Assembly: GCA_017622055.1 (NCBI GenBank)
Contig: JAGARY010000088.1
Coordinates: forward strand, 1-7,470
DNA length: 7,470 bases
Direction of reading: 5' to 3'
Origin: Treponema sp.
GTDB taxonomy: Bacteria; Spirochaetota; Spirochaetia; Treponematales; Treponemataceae
Shown: piece by piece, positions 1 through 7,164 of the stretch
How positions within the stretch are numbered: the first letter of the stretch is position 1
Layout of the letters: every line of letters begins with the position of its first letter
The notes under the pieces: model-generated
The model's database searches: none
What the model was told of the DNA's origin: nothing
Seen by the model: the letters and a program-made list of their open reading frames with translations, nothing else
Made by a program: the position numbers and the translations under genes

Positions 1-21
1 AATTTGTATAAAGATGAAATT

Positions 22-1527
22 ATGTATAAAACAATAAAAGAAACAAGAGAAGCGTTAAAATCTGGAGCAATTACAAGTGTTGCTTTGGTGGAATCTTCTG
101 TAAAAACTTTTGAAGAAGATAAATCTTCGGCAATTCCTTTGAATGCATTTATTGAAATGTATGAAGATGCGGCTACAAAAGCGGCTGCTGCAGATGAAGA
201 AATTGCTGCTGCACGAAAAGCTGGGGCAGCTGCATTAGAAAAATTGTTTGCAGAAAAACCTCTTTTGGGAATTCCTTTTGCAAATAAAGATAATATCAAC
301 TCAAAAGGTCACAAATTAACTTGTGCTTCTAAAATTTTGGAAGGTTATGTGGCTCCTTATAACGCAACTGTAATTGATCGCTTGGAAAAAGCTGGTGCAA
401 TTGCGCTTGGACGTTGTAATCAAGACGAATTTGCAATGGGTTCTTCAACTGAATATTCAAGTTACGGGGCAACAAGAAACCCAATTAATCGTGAATATGT
501 TTCGGGTGGTTCTTCTGGTGGTTCGGCTGCAGCGGTTGCTGCAAATCAGGCAATTTTTGGCCTTGGTACAGAAACTGGTGGTTCGGTTCGTTTGCCTGCT
601 AGTTATTGTGGAATTTATGGATTAAAACCAACTTATGGTGTTTTGAGCCGTTGGGGCGTTGTTGCTTATGGTTCAAGTTTAGATCAAGTTGGGCTTTTGG
701 GCCACACTCCAGCTGACATTGCTGAACCTTTGAGTTTAATGTGTGGTGTTGATACTTTTGATGATACTTCGGCAGATTTGCCAAATGTTGATTCAATTAA
801 AAATCTTTGTGCATTGTCTGATGATGAATTTAAATCTTTAAAAATTGCAATTCCTGCTCAATTCTTAAAAACTGATGGTGCCGACGCTGATGTTGTAAAA
901 TGTTTTGAAGAAACTAGAGCTTGGTTTGAAAATAAAGGTGCAAAAATTGAAGTTGTAGATTTGCCAATTTTGGACGCCTCGATTGCAAGTTATTATGTAA
1001 TTGCTCTTTCTGAAGCAGCTTCTAACCTTAGCCGTTTTGATGGAATTCGTTATGGTCGTCGTGTTGATAATTCTAAAGGTTATGATGAACTTTATGTTGA
1101 TACACGTTCTGAAGGTTTTGGACCAGAAGTAAAACGTCGTATTGTAATTGGTAACTATGTTTTGTCTGAACAATTCTCTGGTGATACATACAAAAAAGGA
1201 ATGACTGTTAGAGCAAGAATTCAAAGTGAAGTTGCAAAAGTTTTTGAATCTTATGATTTAATTTTGTGTCCAACTTGTCCTACTGCGGCTTTTAAACTTG
1301 GTTCAAAAGTTGATGATCCTCTTGAAATGTATTTAAGCGACCTTTACACAACTTTTGTAAACTTGGCTCGCATTCCTTCTATTAGTGTTCCTGCAGGAAA
1401 AACTTCTGGTGACGGAATGCCAATTGGTATGCAATTTGCTGGAAAAATGTTTAATGAAAGTTTAATTTTACGCGTTGCACAAAATTGGGAAAATGATCAT
1501 CCAAATTGTGGAATTGCTGTAGAATAG
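22..1527 (+). CDS. gatA: Glutamyl-tRNA(Gln)/aspartyl-tRNA(Asn) amidotransferase subunit A
   Basis: GatA is the glutaminase subunit of the cytoplasmic GatCAB complex. It releases ammonia from glutamine, which GatB uses to convert Glu-tRNA(Gln) or Asp-tRNA(Asn) to the amidated form. From ATG 22 the protein has 501 residues, close to the family's usual 485-500. The amidase-signature core is complete: Lys89 in FANKDN, the glycine/serine-rich SGGSSGGSA with the cis-serine at Ser164, and the nucleophile Ser188 in ETGGSVR. The 75- and 24-residue spacings equal those of the known GatA Ser-cisSer-Lys triad. NQDEFAMGSSTE and SSLDQVG are further family motifs. The frame is open to the window edge and a TTG lies at 4, but homologues normally begin near MYKTIKE, so ATG 22 is chosen although no clear GGAG precedes it. 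A TAA at 9-11 in another frame could end an upstream gatC, but too little is visible to say. gatB does not follow. Confidence 0.96.
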   Translation: MYKTIKETREALKSGAITSVALVESSVKTFEEDKSSAIPLNAFIEMYEDAATKAAAADEEIAAARKAGAAALEKLFAEKPLLGIPFANKDNINSKGHKLTCASKILEGYVAPYNATVIDRLEKAGAIALGRCNQDEFAMGSSTEYSSYGATRNPINREYVSGGSSGGSAAAVAANQAIFGLGTETGGSVRLPASYCGIYGLKPTYGVLSRWGVVAYGSSLDQVGLLGHTPADIAEPLSLMCGVDTFDDTSADLPNVDSIKNLCALSDDEFKSLKIAIPAQFLKTDGADADVVKCFEETRAWFENKGAKIEVVDLPILDASIASYYVIALSEAASNLSRFDGIRYGRRVDNSKGYDELYVDTRSEGFGPEVKRRIVIGNYVLSEQFSGDTYKKGMTVRARIQSEVAKVFESYDLILCPTCPTAAFKLGSKVDDPLEMYLSDLYTTFVNLARIPSISVPAGKTSGDGMPIGMQFAGKMFNESLILRVAQNWENDHPNCGIAVE

Positions 1528-1558
1528 ATAAAATAATAGATTTTTTTGGAGCAAGAAA

Positions 1559-2059
1559 ATGAAAAAGATTTTTGGTTTATTTTTAGTTGCTTTTATGGCA
1601 ATGGGAATGTGTTTTGCCGACCCTGTAGAAGGTTATTGGATTAGTTATGATGAAAAATCTGGTGAAGCAACTGCTGGTTGGGAAATTAAAGCTCAAGATG
1701 GAAAACTTTTTGGAACTATTGTTGCTGTTGCTGGAAAACCACAAGATATTAAAGCAACTGGGGCAAAAGGAAAAAAATATAACAATTTTTCTTACAAAGG
1801 TGATTTAAGCGATTTGACAACAGTTGGAACAACTTGGATTTGGGACTTAGTTCAAAAATCTGAAGGAAAATGGGAAAAAGGTTATATTATTGATCCAAAT
1901 GATGGAAATCGTTATAAATGTAGAATTACTTTCCATGCGGCTGACGGTTCAGAAAAATATCCTGTAGACACTTTGGAAATGCGTGGGGAAGTTGGACCTT
2001 TTGGTCGTAGCCAATTCTGGAAATCTGCAACAGAAGAAGAAGCTAAAGGATTAAGATAA
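1559..2059 (+). CDS. Exported DUF2147 family protein
   Basis: This is a small exported protein of 166 residues and unknown biochemical function. Residues 1-20 form a classical signal peptide: MKK, a hydrophobic stretch, then CFA before Asp21. Cys18 sits in MGMC, but Met at the -1 position makes a lipobox unlikely, so signal peptidase I processing and a periplasmic location are favoured. The mature part reads as a DUF2147 domain. It has an N-terminal GYW (25-27) and a central W-x-KGYIIDPNDGNRYKC block (105-121), the equivalent of the family's W-x-x-G-x-I-x-D-P-x-x-G-x-x-Y. It ends in DTLEMRGEVGPFGRSQFW (137-154), matching the family's L-x-x-R-G and the final aromatic W. GGAG at 1548-1551, seven bases before the ATG, fixes the start. 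It begins 31 bases after gatA with no hairpin between, so co-transcription is likely. Family assignment is from remembered motif pattern; function is not inferred. Confidence 0.85.
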   Translation: MKKIFGLFLVAFMAMGMCFADPVEGYWISYDEKSGEATAGWEIKAQDGKLFGTIVAVAGKPQDIKATGAKGKKYNNFSYKGDLSDLTTVGTTWIWDLVQKSEGKWEKGYIIDPNDGNRYKCRITFHAADGSEKYPVDTLEMRGEVGPFGRSQFWKSATEEEAKGLR

Positions 2060-2062
2060 TTT

Positions 2063-2090
2063 AGAATTCAGAATGAAGAATGAAGAATTG
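2063..2090. repeat. Imperfect heptamer tandem repeat, four units
   Basis: Directly after the DUF2147 stop codon lie four consecutive 7-base units: AGAATTC, AGAATGA, AGAATGA, AGAATTG. All share AGAAT and vary at the last two bases. The array is non-coding. Its period is the same as that of the unrelated TTCTCAG array at the right end of the window. Confidence 0.75.
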
Positions 2091-2131
2091 TGAAAGCGTA
2101 GCGAGAAGAGATTTAGCCTTTGGGAAAAGTT

Positions 2132-2159
2132 GTCGTCGCGAGCGGATTGAAGCAATCTA
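2132..2159 (+). repeat. Interspersed GTCATTGCGAG-type repeat, copy A (degenerate)
   Basis: The stretch reads GTCGTCGCGAGCGG then ATTGAAGCAATCTA. It resembles the widely dispersed bacterial repeat whose units start GTCATTGCGAG and end GCAATC. It lies in the opposite orientation to copies B and C just downstream, so A and B together form an imperfect inverted pair about 27 bases apart. It has no coding capacity of its own. Confidence 0.6.
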
Positions 2160-2184
2160 ATGAAGAAGTGAACATTTGTTAAAT

Positions 2185-2218
2185 GGATTGCCACGTCGCT
2201 GTGCTCCTCGCAATGACA
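2185..2218 (-). repeat. Interspersed GTCATTGCGAG-type repeat, copy B (best preserved)
   Basis: Read on the minus strand, this copy begins GTCATTGCGAGGAGC and ends GACGTGGCAATCC, the canonical form of this repeat class. Copies of this kind are scattered between genes in many unrelated bacteria, and translating them gives spurious peptides containing CHCEEHSDVAI, as happens here. It is probably a small non-autonomous or passively spread element; no transposase is nearby. Confidence 0.8.
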
Positions 2219-2228
2219 ATTGTACGAC

Positions 2229-2262
2229 GATTGCCACATCGCCCTGAACGGGCTCCTCGCAA
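2229..2262 (-). repeat. Interspersed GTCATTGCGAG-type repeat, copy C
   Basis: On the minus strand this reads TTTGCGAGGAGCCC, a variable centre, then GATGTGGCAATCG. It has the same orientation as copy B, which ends 10 bases before it. The variable centre is a perfect small hairpin, GCCC-TGAAC-GGGC at 2241-2253, which copy B lacks. The ends are conserved while the centre differs. Confidence 0.75.
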
Positions 2263-2277
2263 ATATAAAAACTCTGT

Positions 2278-2310
2278 AAATGTCGGGAGGGGACTCCCGA
2301 CATTTTTTTT
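2278..2310. terminator. Intrinsic terminator between convergent genes
   Basis: A perfect 10-base-pair stem, ATGTCGGGAG at 2280-2289 with CTCCCGACAT at 2294-2303, closes a GGGA loop and runs into a tract of eight T (2303-2310). Flanking A/T pairs lengthen the stem. It is a strong terminator for plus-strand transcription from gatA and DUF2147. For the minus-strand GH2 gene, which stops at 2316, the same hairpin is followed only by TTTACAG, so it should work less well in that direction. Confidence 0.9.
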
Positions 2311-2315
2311 ATCTA

Positions 2316-5300
2316 CTACCAAAACTTAAACCATTCAAAATCAAAATTACAGCCTGGCAAGAATACAAAACTTATTTTGCCTTTTCCTGCAATCTTTTCT
2401 AAATCAAATGTTTTTTCTTGGTAAGAATCTGTGTGAGCAAATTCAATTAATTGTGTTGTGGAATTTCCATCTTTATCAAAGAATTTGATATTGATTGAGT
2501 TATTTTCGGTGTTAGATTTTCCACAAATTGTAATTTTTGTTGCTCCTTCTTCACCAAAATCCATATTTTCAAAATCTAAGTTTACGTTGTTTCCAATTTG
2601 TTCAACAGCTTTTTCTGTTTTTGTAAAGGAATCGCCGGCAACAACATTAGCATCTAAAGCTCTTAATTTTGAAAGTGCTTTTTTAGTTTGGTCAAAGTAG
2701 AATCCCTGGAAATAAAGACCTGTTGTAAAGGCAAATCCCAGTTTATGAACTCCAAACAATCTTTTTGGTAATGTGTACACATTTTCTGTATAAGTGTTGT
2801 ATGTGGAAGGTGCTTTGTATGTTGCTTTTACCAAACATTCAGAACCTTCTGCGTATGGATTTCCTTCCCAAATTTCAAATGGTAATTCTTCATCAAAAGA
2901 AAAAATTGGAATGTGGATTGTGTCTGCACCGTCAGTTCCAAAATCAACTTTGTCAAAAGAAATCCAAGTTGGGCCTGTGTCACGAGTAGAAATTCCCCCA
3001 AGCAAAGAAAGTCTTGGTTTTGGTTTGTTGTCTTCTTTGTTGTAATCTGTGTGTTTTAAAGCTTCAATCAAATTGTAAGGATTAAACTTAGGATTTCCAA
3101 CTCCGCAAACAGAGAATTCTAAATCACTAATGATTTGTGGAAGTTCAGTTTCATTTTTTGCACAAAGGCGTAAACGACATTCACCATCACAAATTGCATT
3201 GATTGTTGCCTTTTCAATTCCAGAACCAACTCCCAAAATATCACAAACTTCAATAAAATCTGTTGGAACACTTTCTTTTAATACAACTGTCCAGTAAATA
3301 TCTTTTGTTGTGGCATTTTCTGGAAGAACTTTTGCTGTAGCAAAAATCTGTTTGTTTTCTTTTGTAAGATTTTTGTCTCCTTCAACAGAAACCAAAATAT
3401 TTCTAATTGGAATAAAATCTTTTTCTGGTTTTACAGATTTATCTGCTTCTGTTTTTGCAAATGATTTTCCGTCATAAATTAAAGCATCAGATTTTAATTC
3501 TTTACTTACCGCAGTAACAGTAAATTTTGAATCTTTTGATTTTGCTCTAACAATTGCCAAAACTCTGTTGCTAAATAATTTTCTTGTGTGAGTTTTTCCA
3601 TCTTTAGAAACATATTCTTCGTAATCTGTGGAATCTCCATTATCCATTCCCACAAGTTCAGCATCTCCTGAAACGTTGATTGTAACATAATTGCGAGCAT
3701 TTTCTACAAGATGACCATTTTTATCAACTGTTTTTGCGTGAATAAAGAACAAATTGTCGTAATCTTCAGTTTCTGCTTCCAAAACTACAGATTCCGGATC
3801 TTCAAATGAATATTTATAATCTGTTGCAATTTCTTTGTCATTTTCGTCGTAAGCAATTGCTTTTAGTTCACCTTTTTTGTAAGGAACTTGAACTTGCAAA
3901 TATTGGTCGCTGTCAGTTTGATGATTAATTTCTTTTGTTCCCAAAAGTTCGCCATTTAAGAACAATTTGATTTTTGGTGCGTTTGAATGAACACGAATAT
4001 CAATTAATTGGCCTTCATTAAAATCCCAATATGGGAAAATGTGAACAAAAGGATCTTTTTTGTAACAAGTCCATTCGCCTTTGTACATATAGAATGTGTC
4101 TTTTTCAAAACCTGCTGTATCAATTTGACCAAAATAAGAATTTTTTGTGTGATATGGAGTTGGTTCTCCAATGTAGTCCCAACCTGTCCAAATAAATTGA
4201 CCAGCACTATAAGTTGCATCTCTGTCCATATTTGCAACATGAAGTGCACTTTTTGCTCCCCAAGGAGAAGTACAGTTTGCAAGAGATGAACATTGTCCAT
4301 CATCAAAAGTAACAAGAGTTAAATCTTGAGGGAAGTGATAAATTCCGCGACTTTGAACTGTAGAACTTGTTTCTGAACCATAAATATTCCAGTTTGGATA
4401 TTTTGCGTGATGTTCATCATAAATTCTTTCAAGATAATTGTAACCAACAACATCAATTTCTTTTGCACATTCTTGAGCACCATCTGTCATCATATAGTTT
4501 GAAGCGATTGTGATAAGTGCATTTTTTTGAGGATCATGTTTTTTTACAATTTTACAAAGATTTTTTGTAATTTGAAGACCGTTTCCCATGTGTGTATCGT
4601 AAATTTCGTTTCCAATACTCCACATAATCAAACTTGGGTGATTTCTGTCTCTGCGAACCCAAGATATTGTATCTCTTTCATGCCATTCGTTAAAATAGTT
4701 GCCGTAATCGAATTGAGTTTTTGGTTTTTCCCACATATCAAATGCTTCGTCATCAATTAAAAGGCCCATTTCATCAGCAAGATTCATCCAATCTTTTGCA
4801 GGAGGATTGTGAGAACAGCGAATTGCATTTACACCCATTTTTTTAAGTTTTAAGAAACGACGTTTTAATGCGTTTTTATCAAAAGCGGCTCCCAATGCAC
4901 CAAAATCATGATGTTCACAAGCACCAAAAATCTTTACATGACGACCGTTTAAGAAAAATCCATTGTTGCAATCAAAATTAAAGAATTTGTAGCCACAATG
5001 TTCAGTGATGCTGTCAATTTCATTATCGTTTTTATCAAAAAGAGTGGTTTTGGCAATGTAAAAATATGGATTTTCAATATCCCACAAAACAGGATTTTGA
5101 ATTTTAAAAGTTTCTGTAGTTTTTGATAATTCGTATTTTTTAATTCCACAAACAGTTTTTTGTAAATATTCAGTTTCTTCCATTGAATATGCTTGTGGAA
5201 TGATTTTTTGTGAAGATTCTGCAAGAATTGTTCCGTCTTTTGTTGCAATTGTAGTTTTTATGTAGTGACCATCAATTTTACCAGCAATTTCTGCACTAAA

Positions 5301-5849
5301 ATCTGTAGTCCAATTTGTATCATCAATTTTTTTGTTTACAATATAAGTTCCGTCAGAAACAAGGAAAGTTTTTTCTGTAGAAATAAAATGAACGTCACGG
5401 AAAATTCCCGCTCCTGAATACCATCTTGTATTACAATGTTGATAAACTGCAATTACAAGAATTTCATTTTTTCCTTCTTTTACAAAATCAGAAATATCAA
5501 ATTCAAAAGTTCCGTAGCCATATTTCCAAGTTCCAGCAAGGTTTCCGTTTACCCAAACCGCACTGTTCATATAAACGCCTTCAAAACGAATTGCGTTATG
5601 TTTGTTTTGAACTTGTGCTTCAGATAATTCAAATTCTTTGCAATAGAAACCAACAGAATTTCTATATAAATCTTTTGTGTTAGAAATCATCCAGTCATGA
5701 GGAAGTCTAACATCAGTAAAATTTAAAGTTTTTGCATTTGCAAAATAATCTTCAGGACTAAAAAGGACAGGTTTTTCGTCCTTGAACATTTCTTTGTAAT
5801 TTAAGGCGAGTTCGGCAAATTTCCAGCCGTCATTAAATAAAGTTTTCAT
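2316..5849 (-). CDS. Glycoside hydrolase family 2, beta-galactosidase type, with C-terminal CBM-like modules
   Basis: This retaining glycosidase of 1177 residues probably releases beta-galactosyl (or beta-glucuronyl or related) units from oligosaccharides. The domain order is: GH2 sugar-binding domain 1-165 (VRLPHDW, GVYMNSAVWVNG, RWYSGAGIFRDV); Ig-like GH2 domain about 166-290; TIM barrel about 295-590 with HNPP at 347-350, acid/base Glu415 in SIGNE and nucleophile Glu493 in YGSETSS; a DUF4982-like domain about 596-685; a GH2 C5-type Ig domain about 690-785; a Big2-like segment about 812-915. Two beta-rich regions follow, about 960-1053 and 1088-1177, resembling CBM6-type modules. There is no signal peptide and about 20 cysteines are present, both pointing to the cytoplasm. 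The start MKTLFNDGWKF at 5849 matches family N-termini; an upstream extension to 5876 would overlap the probable -10 box. No SD precedes the ATG. It stands alone, without transporter or regulator. Substrate is not certain. Confidence 0.92.
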   Translation of the reverse strand: MKTLFNDGWKFAELALNYKEMFKDEKPVLFSPEDYFANAKTLNFTDVRLPHDWMISNTKDLYRNSVGFYCKEFELSEAQVQNKHNAIRFEGVYMNSAVWVNGNLAGTWKYGYGTFEFDISDFVKEGKNEILVIAVYQHCNTRWYSGAGIFRDVHFISTEKTFLVSDGTYIVNKKIDDTNWTTDFSAEIAGKIDGHYIKTTIATKDGTILAESSQKIIPQAYSMEETEYLQKTVCGIKKYELSKTTETFKIQNPVLWDIENPYFYIAKTTLFDKNDNEIDSITEHCGYKFFNFDCNNGFFLNGRHVKIFGACEHHDFGALGAAFDKNALKRRFLKLKKMGVNAIRCSHNPPAKDWMNLADEMGLLIDDEAFDMWEKPKTQFDYGNYFNEWHERDTISWVRRDRNHPSLIMWSIGNEIYDTHMGNGLQITKNLCKIVKKHDPQKNALITIASNYMMTDGAQECAKEIDVVGYNYLERIYDEHHAKYPNWNIYGSETSSTVQSRGIYHFPQDLTLVTFDDGQCSSLANCTSPWGAKSALHVANMDRDATYSAGQFIWTGWDYIGEPTPYHTKNSYFGQIDTAGFEKDTFYMYKGEWTCYKKDPFVHIFPYWDFNEGQLIDIRVHSNAPKIKLFLNGELLGTKEINHQTDSDQYLQVQVPYKKGELKAIAYDENDKEIATDYKYSFEDPESVVLEAETEDYDNLFFIHAKTVDKNGHLVENARNYVTINVSGDAELVGMDNGDSTDYEEYVSKDGKTHTRKLFSNRVLAIVRAKSKDSKFTVTAVSKELKSDALIYDGKSFAKTEADKSVKPEKDFIPIRNILVSVEGDKNLTKENKQIFATAKVLPENATTKDIYWTVVLKESVPTDFIEVCDILGVGSGIEKATINAICDGECRLRLCAKNETELPQIISDLEFSVCGVGNPKFNPYNLIEALKHTDYNKEDNKPKPRLSLLGGISTRDTGPTWISFDKVDFGTDGADTIHIPIFSFDEELPFEIWEGNPYAEGSECLVKATYKAPSTYNTYTENVYTLPKRLFGVHKLGFAFTTGLYFQGFYFDQTKKALSKLRALDANVVAGDSFTKTEKAVEQIGNNVNLDFENMDFGEEGATKITICGKSNTENNSINIKFFDKDGNSTTQLIEFAHTDSYQEKTFDLEKIAGKGKISFVFLPGCNFDFEWFKFW

Positions 5850-5856
5850 AATAAAC

Positions 5857-5862
5857 ATTATA
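5857..5862 (-). promoter_or_regulatory. Candidate -10 box for the GH2 gene
   Basis: The minus strand carries a perfect TATAAT seven bases before the GH2 start codon. No good -35 hexamer lies 16-18 bases upstream (ATTTCT or similar), though the region is very AT-rich. Transcription from it would begin at or within a base or two of the ATG, giving a leaderless message. It could also be a chance match in AT-rich DNA. Confidence 0.4.
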
Positions 5863-5953
5863 ACTGACAAATGCAAAAAAGAAATAATTAAAAATATAAA
5901 AAAATTGTAAGAAAAAATTTGATTCTCTTGAGGTATTCAAAACTATATTATTT

Positions 5954-5962
5954 TGCTATAAT
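5954..5962 (+). promoter_or_regulatory. Candidate extended -10 promoter for purM
   Basis: TGCTATAAT is a perfect extended -10 element (TG-N-TATAAT) about 50 bases before the purM start. No convincing -35 is found at the right distance: TTGAGG at 5928 is 23 bases away. An extended -10 with AT-rich DNA upstream can work without one. Predicted transcript start is near 5969. Confidence 0.6.
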
Positions 5963-6003
5963 CTGATTATATTCAGAGAATAATTTTTCAAAATATTTTT
6001 TAT

Positions 6004-6008
6004 GGAGA
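6004..6008 (+). promoter_or_regulatory. Ribosome binding site that decides the purM start
   Basis: GGAGA lies six bases before ATG 6014. The ATG at 6002 is in frame four codons earlier but overlaps this site and has no SD of its own, so it is rejected in favour of 6014. Confidence 0.8.
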
Positions 6009-6013
6009 ACATA

Positions 6014-7108
6014 ATGGCAAGTTACAAAGAATCTGGTGTTGATGTTGAAGAAGGTTATCGCGCAGTAAACAAGTACAAAGAACATGCAAAAAGAACTGCA
6101 ATTCCTGGACTTTTAACAGGGCTTGGAAGTTTTAATGGTATGTTTGAAGTTCCAAAAGGTGTAAAAAATCCTGTTATGGTAAGTGGAACTGATGGCGTTG
6201 GAACAAAATTAGACATTGCATTCCAAATGAAAAAATACGATACAGTTGGAATTGACTGTGTTGCAATGAGCGTAAACGATATTCTTTGTTCTGGTGTTCA
6301 ACCATTATTTTTCTTAGATTACGTTGCTTGTGGAAAATTAGATTCAGATGTTGCTGCAGATTTAGTAAAAGGAATTGCAGACGGATGTGTTGAAACTGGA
6401 TGTGCTTTGCTTGGTGGCGAAACAGCAGAAATGCCAGGATTCTATGATGACGGAAAATACGATTTAGCAGGATTTGGTGTTGGAATTGGCGACAAAAAAG
6501 AAATGATTACTGGCGAAAAAATTAGCGACGGTGATGTTTTGATTGGACTTTCTTCAACAGGTGTTCACTCAAACGGATTTTCTTTAGTTCGTAAATTAGT
6601 TCCTAATCCAACTGACGCATTTCAAATTAATGGCACAGATACAGGCAAAACAATTGGTGAAGTTCTTTTAACACCAACAAGAATTTATGTAAAACCTGTA
6701 ATGGAAGTTCTTGGAAAATACAGAAAAGCAGTTCACGGAATGGTTCACGTAACAGGTGGCGGATTCTACGAAAACATTCCTCGTATGTTCCCAAAATCAA
6801 AAGAAGGAAAAAAACAACTTATTTCTGTAATCAAAAGAGACAGTTGGGACATTCCTCCTGTATTTGGCGAATTAATTCGTCGTGGTGCAGACTTAGACAG
6901 CATTTACAACACATTCAACATGGGAATTGGATTTGTTTTAGCAGTTTCTGCAAAAGATGCAGACGCAATTTTGGAAATGTTCAATAAAAATGCAAGCAAA
7001 TATCACCGCGAAGGTTGCGAAGATATGAAAGCATACAAAATTGGTCGTGTAACTTATGCCGAAGGCGAAGTAAAAACACAAAAAGATTCTTTGATTTTTG
7101 AAGACTAA
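6014..7108 (+). CDS. purM: Phosphoribosylformylglycinamidine cyclo-ligase (AIR synthetase)
   Basis: PurM closes the imidazole ring in purine synthesis, converting FGAM and ATP to aminoimidazole ribonucleotide in the cytoplasm. The 364-residue product is slightly longer than the usual 340-350. Family motifs occur in order: VSGTDGVGTKL (56-66), the phosphate/ATP-binding stretch; DCVAMSVNDILCSG (81-94); LLGGETAEMPGFY (132-144); GLSSTGVHSNGFSLVRK (178-194); HVTGGGFYENIPRM (245-258); and NMGIGF (302-307). These cover both the N-terminal and C-terminal AIRS domains without gaps. The start at 6014 is chosen on the SD site. The gene is followed 10 bases later by its own terminator and preceded by its own promoter, so it appears monocistronic. 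No other pur gene is adjacent in the window, and no purine riboswitch is recognisable in the short leader. Confidence 0.96.
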   Translation: MASYKESGVDVEEGYRAVNKYKEHAKRTAIPGLLTGLGSFNGMFEVPKGVKNPVMVSGTDGVGTKLDIAFQMKKYDTVGIDCVAMSVNDILCSGVQPLFFLDYVACGKLDSDVAADLVKGIADGCVETGCALLGGETAEMPGFYDDGKYDLAGFGVGIGDKKEMITGEKISDGDVLIGLSSTGVHSNGFSLVRKLVPNPTDAFQINGTDTGKTIGEVLLTPTRIYVKPVMEVLGKYRKAVHGMVHVTGGGFYENIPRMFPKSKEGKKQLISVIKRDSWDIPPVFGELIRRGADLDSIYNTFNMGIGFVLAVSAKDADAILEMFNKNASKYHREGCEDMKAYKIGRVTYAEGEVKTQKDSLIFED

Positions 7109-7118
7109 GAGTAGTAAT

Positions 7119-7155
7119 GTGGCAATCTGTTTTTTTTGGGTTGCCACTTTTTTTT
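7119..7155 (+). terminator. Intrinsic terminator of purM
   Basis: The arms GTGGCAA (7119-7125) and TTGCCAC (7141-7147) pair perfectly and can extend by a U-G and a C-G pair. They enclose a T-rich loop of about 11 bases and are followed by eight T (7148-7155). The left arm GTGGCAATC is identical to the end of the interspersed repeat found elsewhere in this window. Confidence 0.8.
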
Positions 7156-7164
7156 CTGATGCTA

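Noticed and set aside
1..11. Possible 3' end of gatC stopping at TAA 9-11
   Set aside because: Only two codons are visible, so the identity cannot be supported.
4..21. TTG at position 4 as the gatA start
   Set aside because: It adds six residues not typical of the family. ATG 22 gives the usual N-terminus, and upstream sequence is missing to support the TTG.
865..1224. 119-codon minus-strand frame inside gatA, and other frames over 60 codons inside the four genes
   Set aside because: Shadows of real genes: low-complexity residue content, no SD and no recognisable domains.
2051..2239. 62-codon minus-strand reading frame containing CHCEEHSDVAI
   Set aside because: This is the well-known spurious translation of the GTCATTGCGAG-type repeat. 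It overlaps the DUF2147 3' end and the heptamer array, and has no SD.
5850..5876. N-terminal extension of the GH2 protein to 5876
   Set aside because: The added MHLSVIMFI precedes a normal GH2 N-terminus, has no SD and overlaps the likely -10 box. It is not a signal peptide: no charged n-region and too short.
5870..6000. Purine riboswitch upstream of purM
   Set aside because: The leader after the predicted start is only about 45 bases and shows no three-way junction or conserved core.
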